A model generated the notes under the pieces. It had not been told where the DNA came from. It searched no databases and saw nothing but the letters and a program-made list of their open reading frames with translations. A stretch of 60,900 nt of DNA, from the NCBI GenBank assembly GCA_902761035.1, contig CACWIW010000013.1, positions 1 through 60,900 of the forward strand, given 5' to 3'. Below, in pieces: positions 1 to 8,558 of the stretch (positions are counted from its first letter, which is position 1; each line of letters starts with the position of its first letter). The position numbers were made by a program, and so were the translations under genes. This DNA comes from an uncultured bacterium (GTDB taxonomy: Bacteria > Verrucomicrobiota > Kiritimatiellia > RFP12 > UBA1067).

Positions 1-118
1 CGAAGATAGGGGGTAAACTGTCAAAAGAATGTTCAGGAAATGTATGAAAATTGTATGGGAAATGTATGGGAATGCATACAAATCGGTGTGCCTCAAGTTT
101 TTTCCGGAGGAGCCTTGC

Positions 119-345
119 GCACGATTATTATGCGGAACGGGGGACAGTGGGGGAATCATGCGATTATGGTGCGGAACGGCGAGGGGAAATGGTGGTGGTG
201 GCGTGGCTTGCGATTACGGTGCGGAACGGGGGAGGAGACGGATTGTGCGATTACGGGACGGAACGGAGGGTGGTGATGGGGATGGTGCGATTACGGTGCG
301 GACCGGGAGGGCGGTGGTGGGGTGTGCGATTATGGTGCGGAATGA
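119..345. repeat. Degenerate ~40-bp repeat array upstream of 5'-nucleotidase gene
   Basis: Six copies of a 21-22 bp core close to TGCGATTAYGGTGCGGAACG begin near 119, 159, 209, 246, 286 and 325, so the period is about 40 bp. The sequence between cores is G-rich and variable. The region 1-401 holds no convincing gene: long reading frames run through it but have no family match and are composed of the repeats. The function is unknown. The array ends about 20 bp before the -35 of the downstream promoter, so an upstream regulatory role is possible but is only inferred. Confidence 0.7.
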
Positions 346-365
346 GGTTGCGCCCGGATTGGGGC

Positions 366-395
366 TTGATGAGAGTGCCGCGCGTATGTTATACT
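366..395 (+). promoter_or_regulatory. Leaderless-type promoter of the 5'-nucleotidase gene
   Basis: TTGATG (366-371), an 18-bp spacer and TATACT (390-395) preceded by TGT make a -35/extended -10 promoter. The ATG at 402 lies six bases after the -10, where transcription would be expected to start, so the mRNA is probably leaderless. No Shine-Dalgarno sequence precedes that ATG, which agrees. Confidence 0.55.
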
Positions 396-401
396 TCTGC
401 C

Positions 402-2258
402 ATGTTTGCGAAAATCATGAAACGACATTCCTTTCGGCTGGGCGCCGCTGTGCTGGCTTTGGCCGCATCCTTATTGGAGACCCAGGTCGGCTACGCCGCA
501 AAGTCGCAGGAGACTCAGGTCGGCTACGCCGCAAAGTCGCAGGAGACTCAGGTCGGCTACGCCGCAAAGTCGCAGGAGACTCAGGTCGGCTGCGCAACCA
601 AATCGCGGGTGATAGTACTGCACACGAACGACACCCATACCCATATCGACGATGGGCGCGTGGCGTTCTCCGAAATCGCCTCGGAAAGGGCCCGGTACGA
701 GGCGGAGGGCGAGAACGTTATACTCGTGGATGCCGGCGACTACGTGCAGGGTACGGCGCTCGGCGGCTACGACTCGGGACGCAGCGCGATCGAGATCATG
801 AACGCCACCGGCTACCGAGTGGCCACACTCGGCAACCACGAGTTCGACTACGGTATCGACGCGATGTTCGCCAACGCCGCACACGCCACGTTCCAGACCG
901 TCAGTTGCAACTTCATTCAAAGAAAATCAGCCGACGATCCGGGACGCCTCGTGTTCCCTGCCTACACGGTCGTCACGAGCGGTACGGTGAGAGTCGCATT
1001 CGTGGGCGTGACCACGCCAACCACTCTCGTCTCGGCGAAGCCCTCCACGTTCCTCGACCCCACCGGCACTTACCGCGCATACGACTTCATGGCCGGCGAG
1101 CGCGGTGCGATGTTGTACAAGGCCGTGCAGGACGCCGTGAACGACGCGGCGCGGCACGCGGACTACGTGATCGTGCTGGGGCACCTGGGCATCTCTCCCG
1201 ACTGCGCGGACTACATGTCCACAGACGTGATCGCGCACACCACCAACTTCGTGGCGCTCGTCGACGGGCACTCCCACTCGGAGTACACCGGCTCGCGTGT
1301 GCGCAATGCCGCCGGAAAGGACGTGATCCTCACGCAGAGCGGCAGCTACCTCGGTCTTCTCGGTTGTCTCGTGCTTGAGGATGGCCAGTGCGTGATGGCC
1401 GGCACGATCTACACGCGCGGCAAGAAGGACGCGAAGGTGTCGCGTCTGGAAAAGGAATTGTCAGACGCCGTCGAACGGCAGCTCGGCGTGAAGATTGCCC
1501 GCGCGCCCGCTACGCTCTGCTCCTACCGTCCCGGCACGAACGAGCGTCTCGCCCGCAAACAGGGATGTTCGGCCGGCGATTTCGCGGCGGATGCGGTGCT
1601 TTGGTACGCAAACGAAAAGGCAGGGCTCGCATGCGACTTCGCGATGATGAACGGCGGAAACGTGCGCGCCGACGTCCCGGCGGGGGACGTCACGCTCAAG
1701 GTGTTGCGCACGGTCCAACCGTTCGCAGGCGACATCGGCATCGTGGAGGCGAACGGGCGTCAGATCCTCGATGCGCTTGAATTCGGCGCGCAGGCTGTCG
1801 GAGACGGCGAGTTCGGCGGATTCCTCCACGTCGCCGGGCTTTCGTACACGGTTGACGCGACTGTCAAGCCGAGCGTGCGCGTGGACGCCACGGGCACCTG
1901 GCTCTCAGGTCCTTCGAACGGCGTCTACCGCGTGAGGGACGTGAAAGTGTACAACCGCAAGGCTGGAGCGTTCGAGCCGCTTAACCCCAACGCCGTCTAC
2001 CGCATAGCCGGCAACGCCTTCACGCTCGTCGAGGGCGGCGACGGGTTCGCCATGTTCCGGAGCACTAAGAAAGTTGAAAACGGGCTGGCGATGGACTACC
2101 TCGTACTTGCCGAATACGCCAAGGCGTTTCGGCGCGGTGCGGACGGAACGCCCGATCTCACTTCGGCCAACGCGCCGTTCGTGTCCTTCGCAAACTACCC
2201 GCTCAACTACGAAAACCCGGACGGCGCCGGTCGCATAACGATCAAGGGTCTCCGTTGA
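402..2258 (+). CDS. Secreted 5'-nucleotidase / metallophosphoesterase (UshA-like)
   Basis: A 618-residue exported enzyme of the 5'-nucleotidase family, expected to remove phosphate from nucleotides in the periplasm. The metallophosphatase signatures are visible in order: HTNDTHTH, DAGDYVQG, GNHEFDYG and GHSHS. A C-terminal 5'-nucleotidase domain follows with MNGGNVRAD and a TVQPFAGDI segment. A hydrophobic signal segment covers residues 8-25 and is followed at once by four copies of an 11-residue repeat (477-608). The start at 402 is chosen from the leaderless promoter spacing; ATG 417 (MKRHSF) is the alternative. The gene stands alone, and fmt downstream has its own promoter. The substrate is not defined by the sequence, so UshA-like nucleotide hydrolysis is a family-level call. 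Confidence 0.9.
   Translation: MFAKIMKRHSFRLGAAVLALAASLLETQVGYAAKSQETQVGYAAKSQETQVGYAAKSQETQVGCATKSRVIVLHTNDTHTHIDDGRVAFSEIASERARYEAEGENVILVDAGDYVQGTALGGYDSGRSAIEIMNATGYRVATLGNHEFDYGIDAMFANAAHATFQTVSCNFIQRKSADDPGRLVFPAYTVVTSGTVRVAFVGVTTPTTLVSAKPSTFLDPTGTYRAYDFMAGERGAMLYKAVQDAVNDAARHADYVIVLGHLGISPDCADYMSTDVIAHTTNFVALVDGHSHSEYTGSRVRNAAGKDVILTQSGSYLGLLGCLVLEDGQCVMAGTIYTRGKKDAKVSRLEKELSDAVERQLGVKIARAPATLCSYRPGTNERLARKQGCSAGDFAADAVLWYANEKAGLACDFAMMNGGNVRADVPAGDVTLKVLRTVQPFAGDIGIVEANGRQILDALEFGAQAVGDGEFGGFLHVAGLSYTVDATVKPSVRVDATGTWLSGPSNGVYRVRDVKVYNRKAGAFEPLNPNAVYRIAGNAFTLVEGGDGFAMFRSTKKVENGLAMDYLVLAEYAKAFRRGADGTPDLTSANAPFVSFANYPLNYENPDGAGRITIKGLR
477..608 (+). repeat. Four tandem 33-bp repeats inside the 5'-nucleotidase gene
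   Basis: Units at 477-509, 510-542, 543-575 and 576-608 are nearly identical and keep the frame, each encoding ETQVGYAAKSQ; the last is diverged. They sit exactly at the end of the signal peptide core, so the likely signal peptidase region is multiplied. Confidence 0.95.
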
Positions 2259-2328
2259 CGCATGGCCGCGACAAGCACGGCCGCTCCCGGTGCCGCGAAA
2301 TTCTGCCCTATCCGCGCGGCTGAGATTA

Positions 2329-2337
2329 TGGTAGAAT
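2329..2337 (+). promoter_or_regulatory. Extended -10 promoter of fmt
   Basis: TGG followed by TAGAAT (2332-2337). No good -35 is seen at the expected distance. The fmt ATG is nine bases after the -10 and no Shine-Dalgarno sequence is present, so the transcript is leaderless or nearly so. Confidence 0.45.
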
Positions 2338-2346
2338 ATTCCCGTC

Positions 2347-3339
2347 ATGCGAATTGTTTTTATGGGTTCATCATCGGCTTCGGCCATGTGTCTTAAGGGC
2401 CTCCTGCGCTATCCCGAGCTGCAGGTGGTCGGCCTTGTCACACAGCCGGACCGTCCTGCGGGGCGCGGGCGCGAGCTTACGCCGTGCCCTTGCCGTCAGT
2501 ATGCAATCGACCGCGGCATCAAGGAATGCATCACTCCAGAGAACGTGAACGCGCCCGAGGCGCTCGCGTGGATTCGCGCGAAGAAGCCGGACGCGATCGC
2601 CGTGGTCGCGTTCGGGCAGTTCCTCAAGAAGGAAATCCTCGAATTGCCCCCGTTCGGCTGTATTAACTGTCATTTCTCGCTGCTCCCCAAGTACCGAGGC
2701 GCCTCGCCCGTGACGGCGGCGGTGCTTGCCGGAGACGAGCTTTCCGGAGTGAGCGTGATCAAGATGGGGCTTGGCATGGACGACGGTCCGATTTTGATGA
2801 GCAAAGTGGAGCCGATCTATCCCGAGGATACGGCCGAGACGCTCATGGAGAAGCTCGCGATCTGCGGCGGCGTGACGCTCGCGAAGACGATGCGGATGCT
2901 TGCCGCAGGCACGCTGCCGCCGCCACAGCCGCAGGAGGAGGCTCGCGTCACGTTTGCGCACAAGATCAAGAAGACGGACGGACTTATCGACTGGAGCCGT
3001 CTGCGCTCGTACGACATCGAGCGCATGTTGCGCGCCTACGTGCCCTGGCCTGGCTGCTACACGTTCCTTCCTATGCGTTTCCGCCGGAAGGGGAATACGG
3101 GGCGCGTGACCGTGATGGGCGTCGAGTTCGTCCCGACGGATCAGATTGATCCCGCGTGGCGCGGCGAGATGCCGGGCACAGTCCTCTCCACGACGAAGCG
3201 CGGGCCGATCATTCGCACCCTCGACGGCGCTGTACTGCTGTTGTCGCTCAAGGCCGAGGGCGCGCGCGCGATGGGCGGCGGACAGTTCCTGCTGGGGCGT
3301 CCGCTCACGCCGCTGACGGACATGTTGCTAAATGACTGA
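2347..3339 (+). CDS. fmt: Methionyl-tRNA formyltransferase
   Basis: A 330-residue enzyme that transfers a formyl group from 10-formyltetrahydrofolate to Met-tRNAfMet for translation initiation, in the cytoplasm. The N-terminal formyltransferase domain starts MRIVFMGSS and carries INCHFSLLPKYRG, giving the family catalytic Asn107 and His109, with Asp145 in GMDDGPI. A C-terminal tRNA-binding domain follows (KIKKTDGLIDW, then RAYVPWPGCYTF). Length is normal for the family. It heads a closely packed run of six genes through 8467. Its usual partner def (peptide deformylase) is not adjacent. Confidence 0.96.
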   Translation: MRIVFMGSSSASAMCLKGLLRYPELQVVGLVTQPDRPAGRGRELTPCPCRQYAIDRGIKECITPENVNAPEALAWIRAKKPDAIAVVAFGQFLKKEILELPPFGCINCHFSLLPKYRGASPVTAAVLAGDELSGVSVIKMGLGMDDGPILMSKVEPIYPEDTAETLMEKLAICGGVTLAKTMRMLAAGTLPPPQPQEEARVTFAHKIKKTDGLIDWSRLRSYDIERMLRAYVPWPGCYTFLPMRFRRKGNTGRVTVMGVEFVPTDQIDPAWRGEMPGTVLSTTKRGPIIRTLDGAVLLLSLKAEGARAMGGGQFLLGRPLTPLTDMLLND

Positions 3340-3352
3340 CGGGAGGCCGGGC

Positions 3353-4666
3353 ATGATCGTCAAACTGCTGCTTGACAGGAAACGCGAGGGGGGCGAACTG
3401 GCACCTGATGAAATCCGTGCGCTGATCGACGCCTACACTCGCGGTGACGTGCCCGATTACCAGATGGCGGCGTTCGCGATGGCCGTGTGCTGCCGCGGAA
3501 TGACGCCGGCGGAAACGCACGCGCTCACGGACGCGATGCAGCATTCCGGCGAGTGCCTCACGTGGACGGGACCTTCGGCCGACAAACATTCGACGGGTGG
3601 CATCGGCGACAAACTCTCGCTCATCATCCAGCCGCTCGCCGCGTCGTGCGGGATCTCCGTGCCGTCCCTCGCGGGACGCGGCCTCGGGCTCACGGGCGGC
3701 ACCGTGGACAAGCTCGAGTCGATCCCCGGCTACAACGCGGGGCTTTCGCTCGACGATTTCAGGCGCGTGGTGTCGGAATGCGGCGTGTCGATCGCCGCGC
3801 AGACGGCGGAGATAGCGCCGGCGGACAAGAAGCTCTACGCCCTGCGCGACGTGACGGGAACGGTGCCGTCGATTCCGCTCATCGTGGGCTCGATTCTCTC
3901 TAAGAAGCTCGCGGAGGGTGCGGGGACGCTTGTCTTCGACGTGAAGTGCGGTTCGGGTGCCTTCATGAAGACGCGCGCGGAGGCGTGTGCGCTCGCGCGG
4001 GCGCTGGTGGACGGTGCGCGCGCGGCGGGACGCCGCGCGGCGGCGCTTGTGACGGCTATGGACGAGCCGCTCGGGTGGACGGTCGGCAACGCGCTTGAGG
4101 TTGAGGAGGCGATGGGGGTGCTGGGGGGCGGCGCGCTCGGTGATCGCGCCCTACCGTGGCCGCTCCCGTATGATGTGGTGGAGCTTTCGGTGGAACTAGC
4201 GGCGCGGATGGTGGCGCTGGAGAAGGGAATGGGGCTGGAGGCGGCGCGGACCGATTGCAGGGCGAACCTTGCGAATGGTGCGGCCTGGGCGCGGTTTTCG
4301 GAGATGGTGAAACTGCACGGCGGCGACCTTGAGGCATTTGCGGCGCGTCCGCGCGGCGAGGCGCACGTTGTCGCCGCGACGCATGCCGGGTACGTGACGA
4401 GAGTCGACGCGGAGGGAATAGCGAAGGCGGCGTTCGAGCTGGGGGCGGGGCGTGCGAAGTCAGATGACGCCATTGACTTTGCCGCCGGAGTTGTGCTCGC
4501 CGTGACGCATGGCGACCGTGTGGAGGCGGGGCAGCCGCTCGCGCGGCTGTACGCGCCAACGCGGCCGGGGCGTCTGGACGATGCTGCGCGGCTTGTACAG
4601 GAGTCCATTGCGATTTCGCCTGAGGCACCAGCCGCCAAGCAGATCATACTGGAGGTGGTCGAATGA
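3353..4666 (+). CDS. deoA: Thymidine/pyrimidine-nucleoside phosphorylase
   Basis: A 437-residue phosphorylase that splits pyrimidine (deoxy)nucleosides with phosphate to free base plus (deoxy)ribose-1-phosphate. The signatures are KHSTGGIGDK (phosphate site) and the family pattern AGRGLGLTGGTVDKLES; KLYALRDVTGTV and SIPLIVGSILSKK complete the active-site regions. The start at 3353 is preferred because GGGAGG lies six bases upstream and the protein then begins like other members; an upstream ATG at 3332 overlaps fmt. Thymidine phosphorylase and broad pyrimidine phosphorylase cannot be told apart here. An in-frame palindromic insert (4130-4157, GGALGDRALP) sits between the catalytic part and the C-terminal domain. 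Confidence 0.93.
   Translation: MIVKLLLDRKREGGELAPDEIRALIDAYTRGDVPDYQMAAFAMAVCCRGMTPAETHALTDAMQHSGECLTWTGPSADKHSTGGIGDKLSLIIQPLAASCGISVPSLAGRGLGLTGGTVDKLESIPGYNAGLSLDDFRRVVSECGVSIAAQTAEIAPADKKLYALRDVTGTVPSIPLIVGSILSKKLAEGAGTLVFDVKCGSGAFMKTRAEACALARALVDGARAAGRRAAALVTAMDEPLGWTVGNALEVEEAMGVLGGGALGDRALPWPLPYDVVELSVELAARMVALEKGMGLEAARTDCRANLANGAAWARFSEMVKLHGGDLEAFAARPRGEAHVVAATHAGYVTRVDAEGIAKAAFELGAGRAKSDDAIDFAAGVVLAVTHGDRVEAGQPLARLYAPTRPGRLDDAARLVQESIAISPEAPAAKQIILEVVE
4130..4157 (+). repeat. In-frame palindromic element in deoA (LGDRALP type)
   Basis: Stem GGCGCG (4130-4135) and CGCGCC (4145-4150) around the loop CTCGGTGAT, then CTACCGTGG. The same loop with a different but still complementary stem occurs in the MurU-AmgK gene at 52118-52146. 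It encodes a short GALGDRALP peptide without breaking the frame. Confidence 0.75.
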
Positions 4667-5316
4667 CGGAAGCGGAAAAGTCGCCCACCAAGAGGCATCC
4701 GCTCTCGAAGCAGGAGCGCAACAGGAAGATCAAGGCAATCTACCACGAGCTGGAGGCCAAGAAGCGGGAGTTGGGGCTGCGCGCGCCGATGATAAAGCGC
4801 GGGCCGGTGTTCTACGTGGCAGTGCTTATGGTGCTGTTGCTGATCGGGGGGCTTGTTATCCAGGCAGCCGGGAAGGGCGGCGGTAGGAAGATGCGCGACG
4901 GCAACATCGTCAGGGCTGAGCAGAGCGTGTCCGCGCTTGCCGAGGCGCTGGGGCGATTCAAGTTCCACTGCGGGGCCTACCCTACGGTCGAAGAGGGGCT
5001 GAACGCGCTTTCGGACAAGTTCTCGGCGCACGCCGGGTGGATCGGGCCCTACGCCGAGCGGATCCTGCCCGACCCGTGGAAGCGTCCTTACGTGTATGAA
5101 CCGACCAACGATCCGCCGGTCGTGCTGTCGCTGGGGCCTGACGGCGTGCGGGGTACGGCGGACGACATCGCGCCGGATCCCGAACTCTTCGCGAAGCCGT
5201 TCAGGGATACTTCTTGGACGAACGACTGGGTCTATTTCAGTCGGCGCGGCATCGTGGTGGTGCCTACGAAGGAGGAGAAGGAGAAACTGCTCAAGGAAGG
5301 GATGCGAGACCGGTGA
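4663..5316 (+). CDS. GspG-like (type II secretion pseudopilin) domain protein
   Basis: A 217-residue protein with a basic cytoplasmic N-terminus (about 45 residues), one membrane segment (VFYVAVLMVLLLIGGLVI, about 48-67) and a C-terminal domain like the major pseudopilin GspG: a GAYPTVEEGLNAL segment, LPDPWKRPYVYE, and SLGPDGVRGTADDI, which resembles the GspG calcium loop. The classical prepilin peptidase site (G/FTxxE) is missing, so it is probably membrane-anchored and not processed into a pilus. The ATGA overlap with deoA and the GTGA overlap with the next gene indicate translational coupling. No other type II secretion gene is in the window. Its role is unknown. Confidence 0.75.
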   Translation: MTEAEKSPTKRHPLSKQERNRKIKAIYHELEAKKRELGLRAPMIKRGPVFYVAVLMVLLLIGGLVIQAAGKGGGRKMRDGNIVRAEQSVSALAEALGRFKFHCGAYPTVEEGLNALSDKFSAHAGWIGPYAERILPDPWKRPYVYEPTNDPPVVLSLGPDGVRGTADDIAPDPELFAKPFRDTSWTNDWVYFSRRGIVVVPTKEEKEKLLKEGMRDR

Positions 5317-5972
5317 ATAGCGTCGAAAAACTGACTGAGCACGAGATTTACGAGCTTATGAAGCTTCAGGACGACCTTGCCTGGCGTCTCGTGTGGGAAA
5401 AGGCGGTTCTTGCCGAGGCGAAGTCCCTCCGCAGTTCGCGCATGGCGCGCGAATGGGGTGTGACGCCAGAGGAGCTGATGGGCATACTCTACGAGGACAT
5501 GATCGCCAAGAAGAAAATCGAGCTGTTCCGCGACGACGGCGGGAGCCTGTGGGGATGGCTGCGGCAGTACGTGCGGGGCTACATCCGGCGGGCGAATCCG
5601 GCCGCGCGCGGTGAGGTCTCGCTCGAGGGAGCTGACGATTCGGACTTCGGAGAGGAAGAGGGCGGGACAAGTTTCACGGATAAAATTTCAAAAATGTTGT
5701 CAGATGCGCAGGGCCGGGATGCCAATCCATACGAAGACCCTGCGATGCGACGGCGGGAGGAGTGGTCTCTTGTACAGACCTGCTTCGGCGATCTCTGGAA
5801 GGAGAGTCCCCTCCGGGCCTACGTCCACCTGCTGAAACTTCGCTTGAACCTGTCTTCAACGGAAATAAAAAACATGCTCGGCATCAGCTCGGAGGCGAAC
5901 GTAGACCAGTTGTTCTCCCGCGCGCTGAAAGACATGAGAAAGTTGAAGGATGAACATGAAGAACGCGATTGA
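5313..5972 (+). CDS. Putative sigma-70-family-like regulator
   Basis: A 219-residue cytoplasmic protein. The layout resembles an RNA polymerase sigma factor: an N-terminal helical part with LWGWLRQYVRGYIRR (about 85-99), an acidic linker, and a C-terminal helix-turn-helix-like part with LNLSSTEIKNMLGISSEANVD followed by a basic LFSRALKDMRKLK helix, as in region 4. GTG 5313 is chosen as start because it overlaps the stop of the previous gene (GTGA) and AAGGAAGG lies upstream. Similarity is judged by eye and moderate. If it is a sigma factor, its targets may include the exported proteins nearby, which is inference only. Confidence 0.5.
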   Translation: MNSVEKLTEHEIYELMKLQDDLAWRLVWEKAVLAEAKSLRSSRMAREWGVTPEELMGILYEDMIAKKKIELFRDDGGSLWGWLRQYVRGYIRRANPAARGEVSLEGADDSDFGEEEGGTSFTDKISKMLSDAQGRDANPYEDPAMRRREEWSLVQTCFGDLWKESPLRAYVHLLKLRLNLSSTEIKNMLGISSEANVDQLFSRALKDMRKLKDEHEERD

Positions 5973-6474
5973 AGAAGAGAAAGTCGTCATGACGGCCGAC
6001 GAGGCGGCGTTCATCGACCGCTTCGTCGCGGAACACTGCCGTCCGCATGCCGTGGTGATGGCGGAGCGTCTGCGGGATTTCGTCGCTCGGCGTCAGATGG
6101 CGCTGTTCGCGGCGGTCGATGCGCCGACGTTCGCACTGGCCGCAGGGCCTGCGGCTCCAGTCCCGGCGCCTGTGAAAGCACCGGACGAGCAGGTGACGTT
6201 TGTTTTCGCCGCAGAGGGCAAGGATGACGCGCCGGATGCCTGGCGAGCGGAACTGGTAGTGCCGCCCGGGGCTACTACTGAGACGATGCTTACGTTGAAG
6301 GTCAGCGGACGGGATGTTGCGGGGGTGTTCACGCTTTCCGGCATTGCGTTGCCGCTGGCCGACGGCACGGCGGAGATACCGTTCGGGGCATTCCTCGCCG
6401 GCATCAAGAATACCGACGTCTCGCTCCGGCGTCCGGGCGGCGACCAGGTCAAGGGAAGGCTGCTGTTCTTCTGA
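5956..6474 (+). CDS. Hypothetical protein in the sigma-peptidase operon
   Basis: A 172-residue protein with no family recognised. The N-terminal half (about 1-50) is charged and helical; a Pro/Ala linker (AAGPAAPVPAPVKAP) leads to a C-terminal half that looks beta-rich (VTFVFAAE, LTLKVSG, GVFTLSGI). It has no signal peptide or membrane segment. It overlaps the sigma-like gene by 17 bp and ends one base before the peptidase gene, so all three are probably made together. ATG 5956 is preferred over 5950 because GAAGG (5945-5949) then has proper spacing. It could act as a partner or anti-sigma-like regulator of the preceding protein, but nothing in the sequence proves that. Confidence 0.7.
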   Translation: MKNAIEEEKVVMTADEAAFIDRFVAEHCRPHAVVMAERLRDFVARRQMALFAAVDAPTFALAAGPAAPVPAPVKAPDEQVTFVFAAEGKDDAPDAWRAELVVPPGATTETMLTLKVSGRDVAGVFTLSGIALPLADGTAEIPFGAFLAGIKNTDVSLRRPGGDQVKGRLLFF

Positions 6475-6475
6475 C

Positions 6476-8467
6476 ATGGCGGCGGCCCCCTACATCTTTC
6501 CGACGCAGCAGGCGGAGTTCCTGCGCGCACTTAGGGATGGCCGCTATCGCGCGCCACCTCGTCCGCGCAACGTGCCAGCCACCACGTCCCTTATCGTGAG
6601 AATGCCCCCCGTCCATGAGCAGGCGTTGCGGGGCACGTGCGTGGCGAACGCCGTCACTGCGATGGTGGAGTACTACGAGGACTGCAAGACGCGCCTCAGC
6701 GTGCAGTACCTCTTTGCCGCGACGAGGGATGTGGAGCGCGCCGCGCTGGAGCGCAACCTAAAGCATCTGCGCACGGGCGAGTCGCTGGATCCGGAGTTCG
6801 AGCACCTGCACCACTCCAAGCTGCTCCAGCTTCGGATGATGGCGGATGCGAACGGCGGCATAAACACGCCGGCGATGCGTCCCTACATCACGCAGTTCGA
6901 GGAGACGGTGAGGACGCGGTACGAGGCGATGGAGGGCAGTCTGCTCCGGTCGTGTTTCAAGGTGCTTGAACACCAGGGGACGTGCCGCTACGCGCTGTGG
7001 CCCTACGCCGGTGCCTCGGCCGCGCCGCTGTTCGGCACGGCGGAACACGCGGCGCATCCGCCCGGGTCGGACGAAGACGCGAAGAAGCACAGAATCCTCT
7101 CCGAGCTTTACCTGCTGCCCGCGCCGAACAACGTGGACGAGATGCGCGGCATCCTTGCGGGTGTGAACGGCAGGCGTCCGATGCCCGTATGCGTGACGGT
7201 GAGCTTTTTCAAGGGGTGTGACGGCGAGACGTTCACGTTCCCGCGCACGGAGGAGACGGAGGCCGGCCTTGTGGCACAGGATGACTGGCTGGGCGTACAC
7301 GGCATGCTGATCGTGGGGTACGTGGACAACACGTCATCGCCGGGCGGTGGCTATTTCATCGTGCGCAACAGCCTGGGAACGTCGTGGGGAAACCGGGGGT
7401 ACGGCAAGCTGTCATACGCCTACGTGGCCTGTTTCGCGCTTGAGGCGGGGACGATCCTGCAGGATCTCGTGGACTACACCGGAGATGGCTACGGCGGGTT
7501 TCAGACGGTTATGACGATGATCCCGCCGCATAGCGTCCGGCATCGCAGAAAGAGGTTAAGGGTGTTGCTCAACCTACTGGTGGCGGCGGTGCTTGTCTCA
7601 GGAACCTGGTTCGCGGTGGCCTGGTATTTTGAGAGAAAGGCTCGTACAGTTGCGAAACCATTGCCGACAACGGGGATAAAATCACCTGAAACGCCGAAAT
7701 TTCCGCCTTATGTGGAGGTGACGGTGTATGGTCGGAGTGCAACGGTGAGTGTGAACCTGCCGCCGCCGTGGGAAGGGGTTAAGGGAGTGGCTATTGACGG
7801 AGGCATGGTGTTCCGTCTGCCGGTGAAGACGCGCGAGGACGTGGACGCCATCCGCAGGAAACTCGGTACGGAACCTACTTTGCGCGAGAAGCGCGGCAAG
7901 CCGCTGACGTATGATCTAGTGTCGTTCTTCGACCTAGTTTCCGATGACATCGCCGACGTGAAGAAGACCATAGGAATGTTCAGGGCCGAAAAATTTCTCG
8001 TGAATATTGAGGGCGAGAGCAATGGTGTGCTGCGCGTCTCGACGGTCTCTCCGGCAGGTCTGAAGGGGCGGTTGAAGGACTCGTTTCACGTGCAGGCAGT
8101 CGGAAAGGATCGTTTGATTTTGAAACCGACCGCGACGAAGGCTGCGACGAACGCGGTGACGAAGGCTGCGACGAACGTGGTGACGAAGGCCGCGGCGACG
8201 AGGACCGAGACAAACACGGCGACGAGGGCTGCGACGAACACGGTGGCGAGGGCTGTGACGAACACGGTGGCGAAGGCCGCGGCGACGAGGACCGAGACAA
8301 ACACGGCGATGACGGCTGCGACGAACGCGGTTCCTCCCGTGCTGCCGAAACAAGTGCAACCGATCCCGCCAGTCGAGATGAAGGTCGATACACCAGCCGT
8401 GACGAACGCGGTCTCGCCCGTTCAGGTACACTCCGACGGCACGGTCTCGCCGCCGTGGAAACATTGA
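6476..8467 (+). CDS. Membrane-anchored papain-like (C1) cysteine peptidase with tail
   Basis: A 663-residue protein. The peptidase domain occupies about residues 35-340. RGTCVANA carries the catalytic Cys55, GVHGMLIVGY carries His275, and RNSLGTSWGNRGYG carries Asn298, all in papain order. A membrane segment (VLLNLLVAAVLVSGTWFAVAW) lies at about 362-385, so the peptidase is on the N-terminal side with no signal peptide and may face the cytoplasm. After that come a domain of about 150 residues, a low-complexity stretch of repeated TKAATN/TATRAATN units, and the terminal tail SPVQVxxDGTVSPPWKH. Nearly the same tail ends the CsgG-like protein at 10509-11816. It is coupled to the sigma-like gene upstream. 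Confidence 0.85.
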   Translation: MAAAPYIFPTQQAEFLRALRDGRYRAPPRPRNVPATTSLIVRMPPVHEQALRGTCVANAVTAMVEYYEDCKTRLSVQYLFAATRDVERAALERNLKHLRTGESLDPEFEHLHHSKLLQLRMMADANGGINTPAMRPYITQFEETVRTRYEAMEGSLLRSCFKVLEHQGTCRYALWPYAGASAAPLFGTAEHAAHPPGSDEDAKKHRILSELYLLPAPNNVDEMRGILAGVNGRRPMPVCVTVSFFKGCDGETFTFPRTEETEAGLVAQDDWLGVHGMLIVGYVDNTSSPGGGYFIVRNSLGTSWGNRGYGKLSYAYVACFALEAGTILQDLVDYTGDGYGGFQTVMTMIPPHSVRHRRKRLRVLLNLLVAAVLVSGTWFAVAWYFERKARTVAKPLPTTGIKSPETPKFPPYVEVTVYGRSATVSVNLPPPWEGVKGVAIDGGMVFRLPVKTREDVDAIRRKLGTEPTLREKRGKPLTYDLVSFFDLVSDDIADVKKTIGMFRAEKFLVNIEGESNGVLRVSTVSPAGLKGRLKDSFHVQAVGKDRLILKPTATKAATNAVTKAATNVVTKAAATRTETNTATRAATNTVARAVTNTVAKAAATRTETNTAMTAATNAVPPVLPKQVQPIPPVEMKVDTPAVTNAVSPVQVHSDGTVSPPWKH

Positions 8468-8558
8468 TTTTTTGTGGTGTGGTAGCCTAGCCGTACAAAA
8501 ACTTGGAGAAGTTATGAAAATGGAGATAAGTGGAACGATTTCTAGAAAGGGAGATGAA

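Noticed and set aside
29..1378. Open frame of 449 codons covering the repeats and the start of the 5'-nucleotidase
   Set aside because: It is in a different frame from the well-supported nucleotidase, is Arg-rich shadow sequence, and is driven by the repeats.
4663..5316. Type II secretion operon
   Set aside because: Only one GspG-like domain exists, without the prepilin peptidase site and without other gsp genes.
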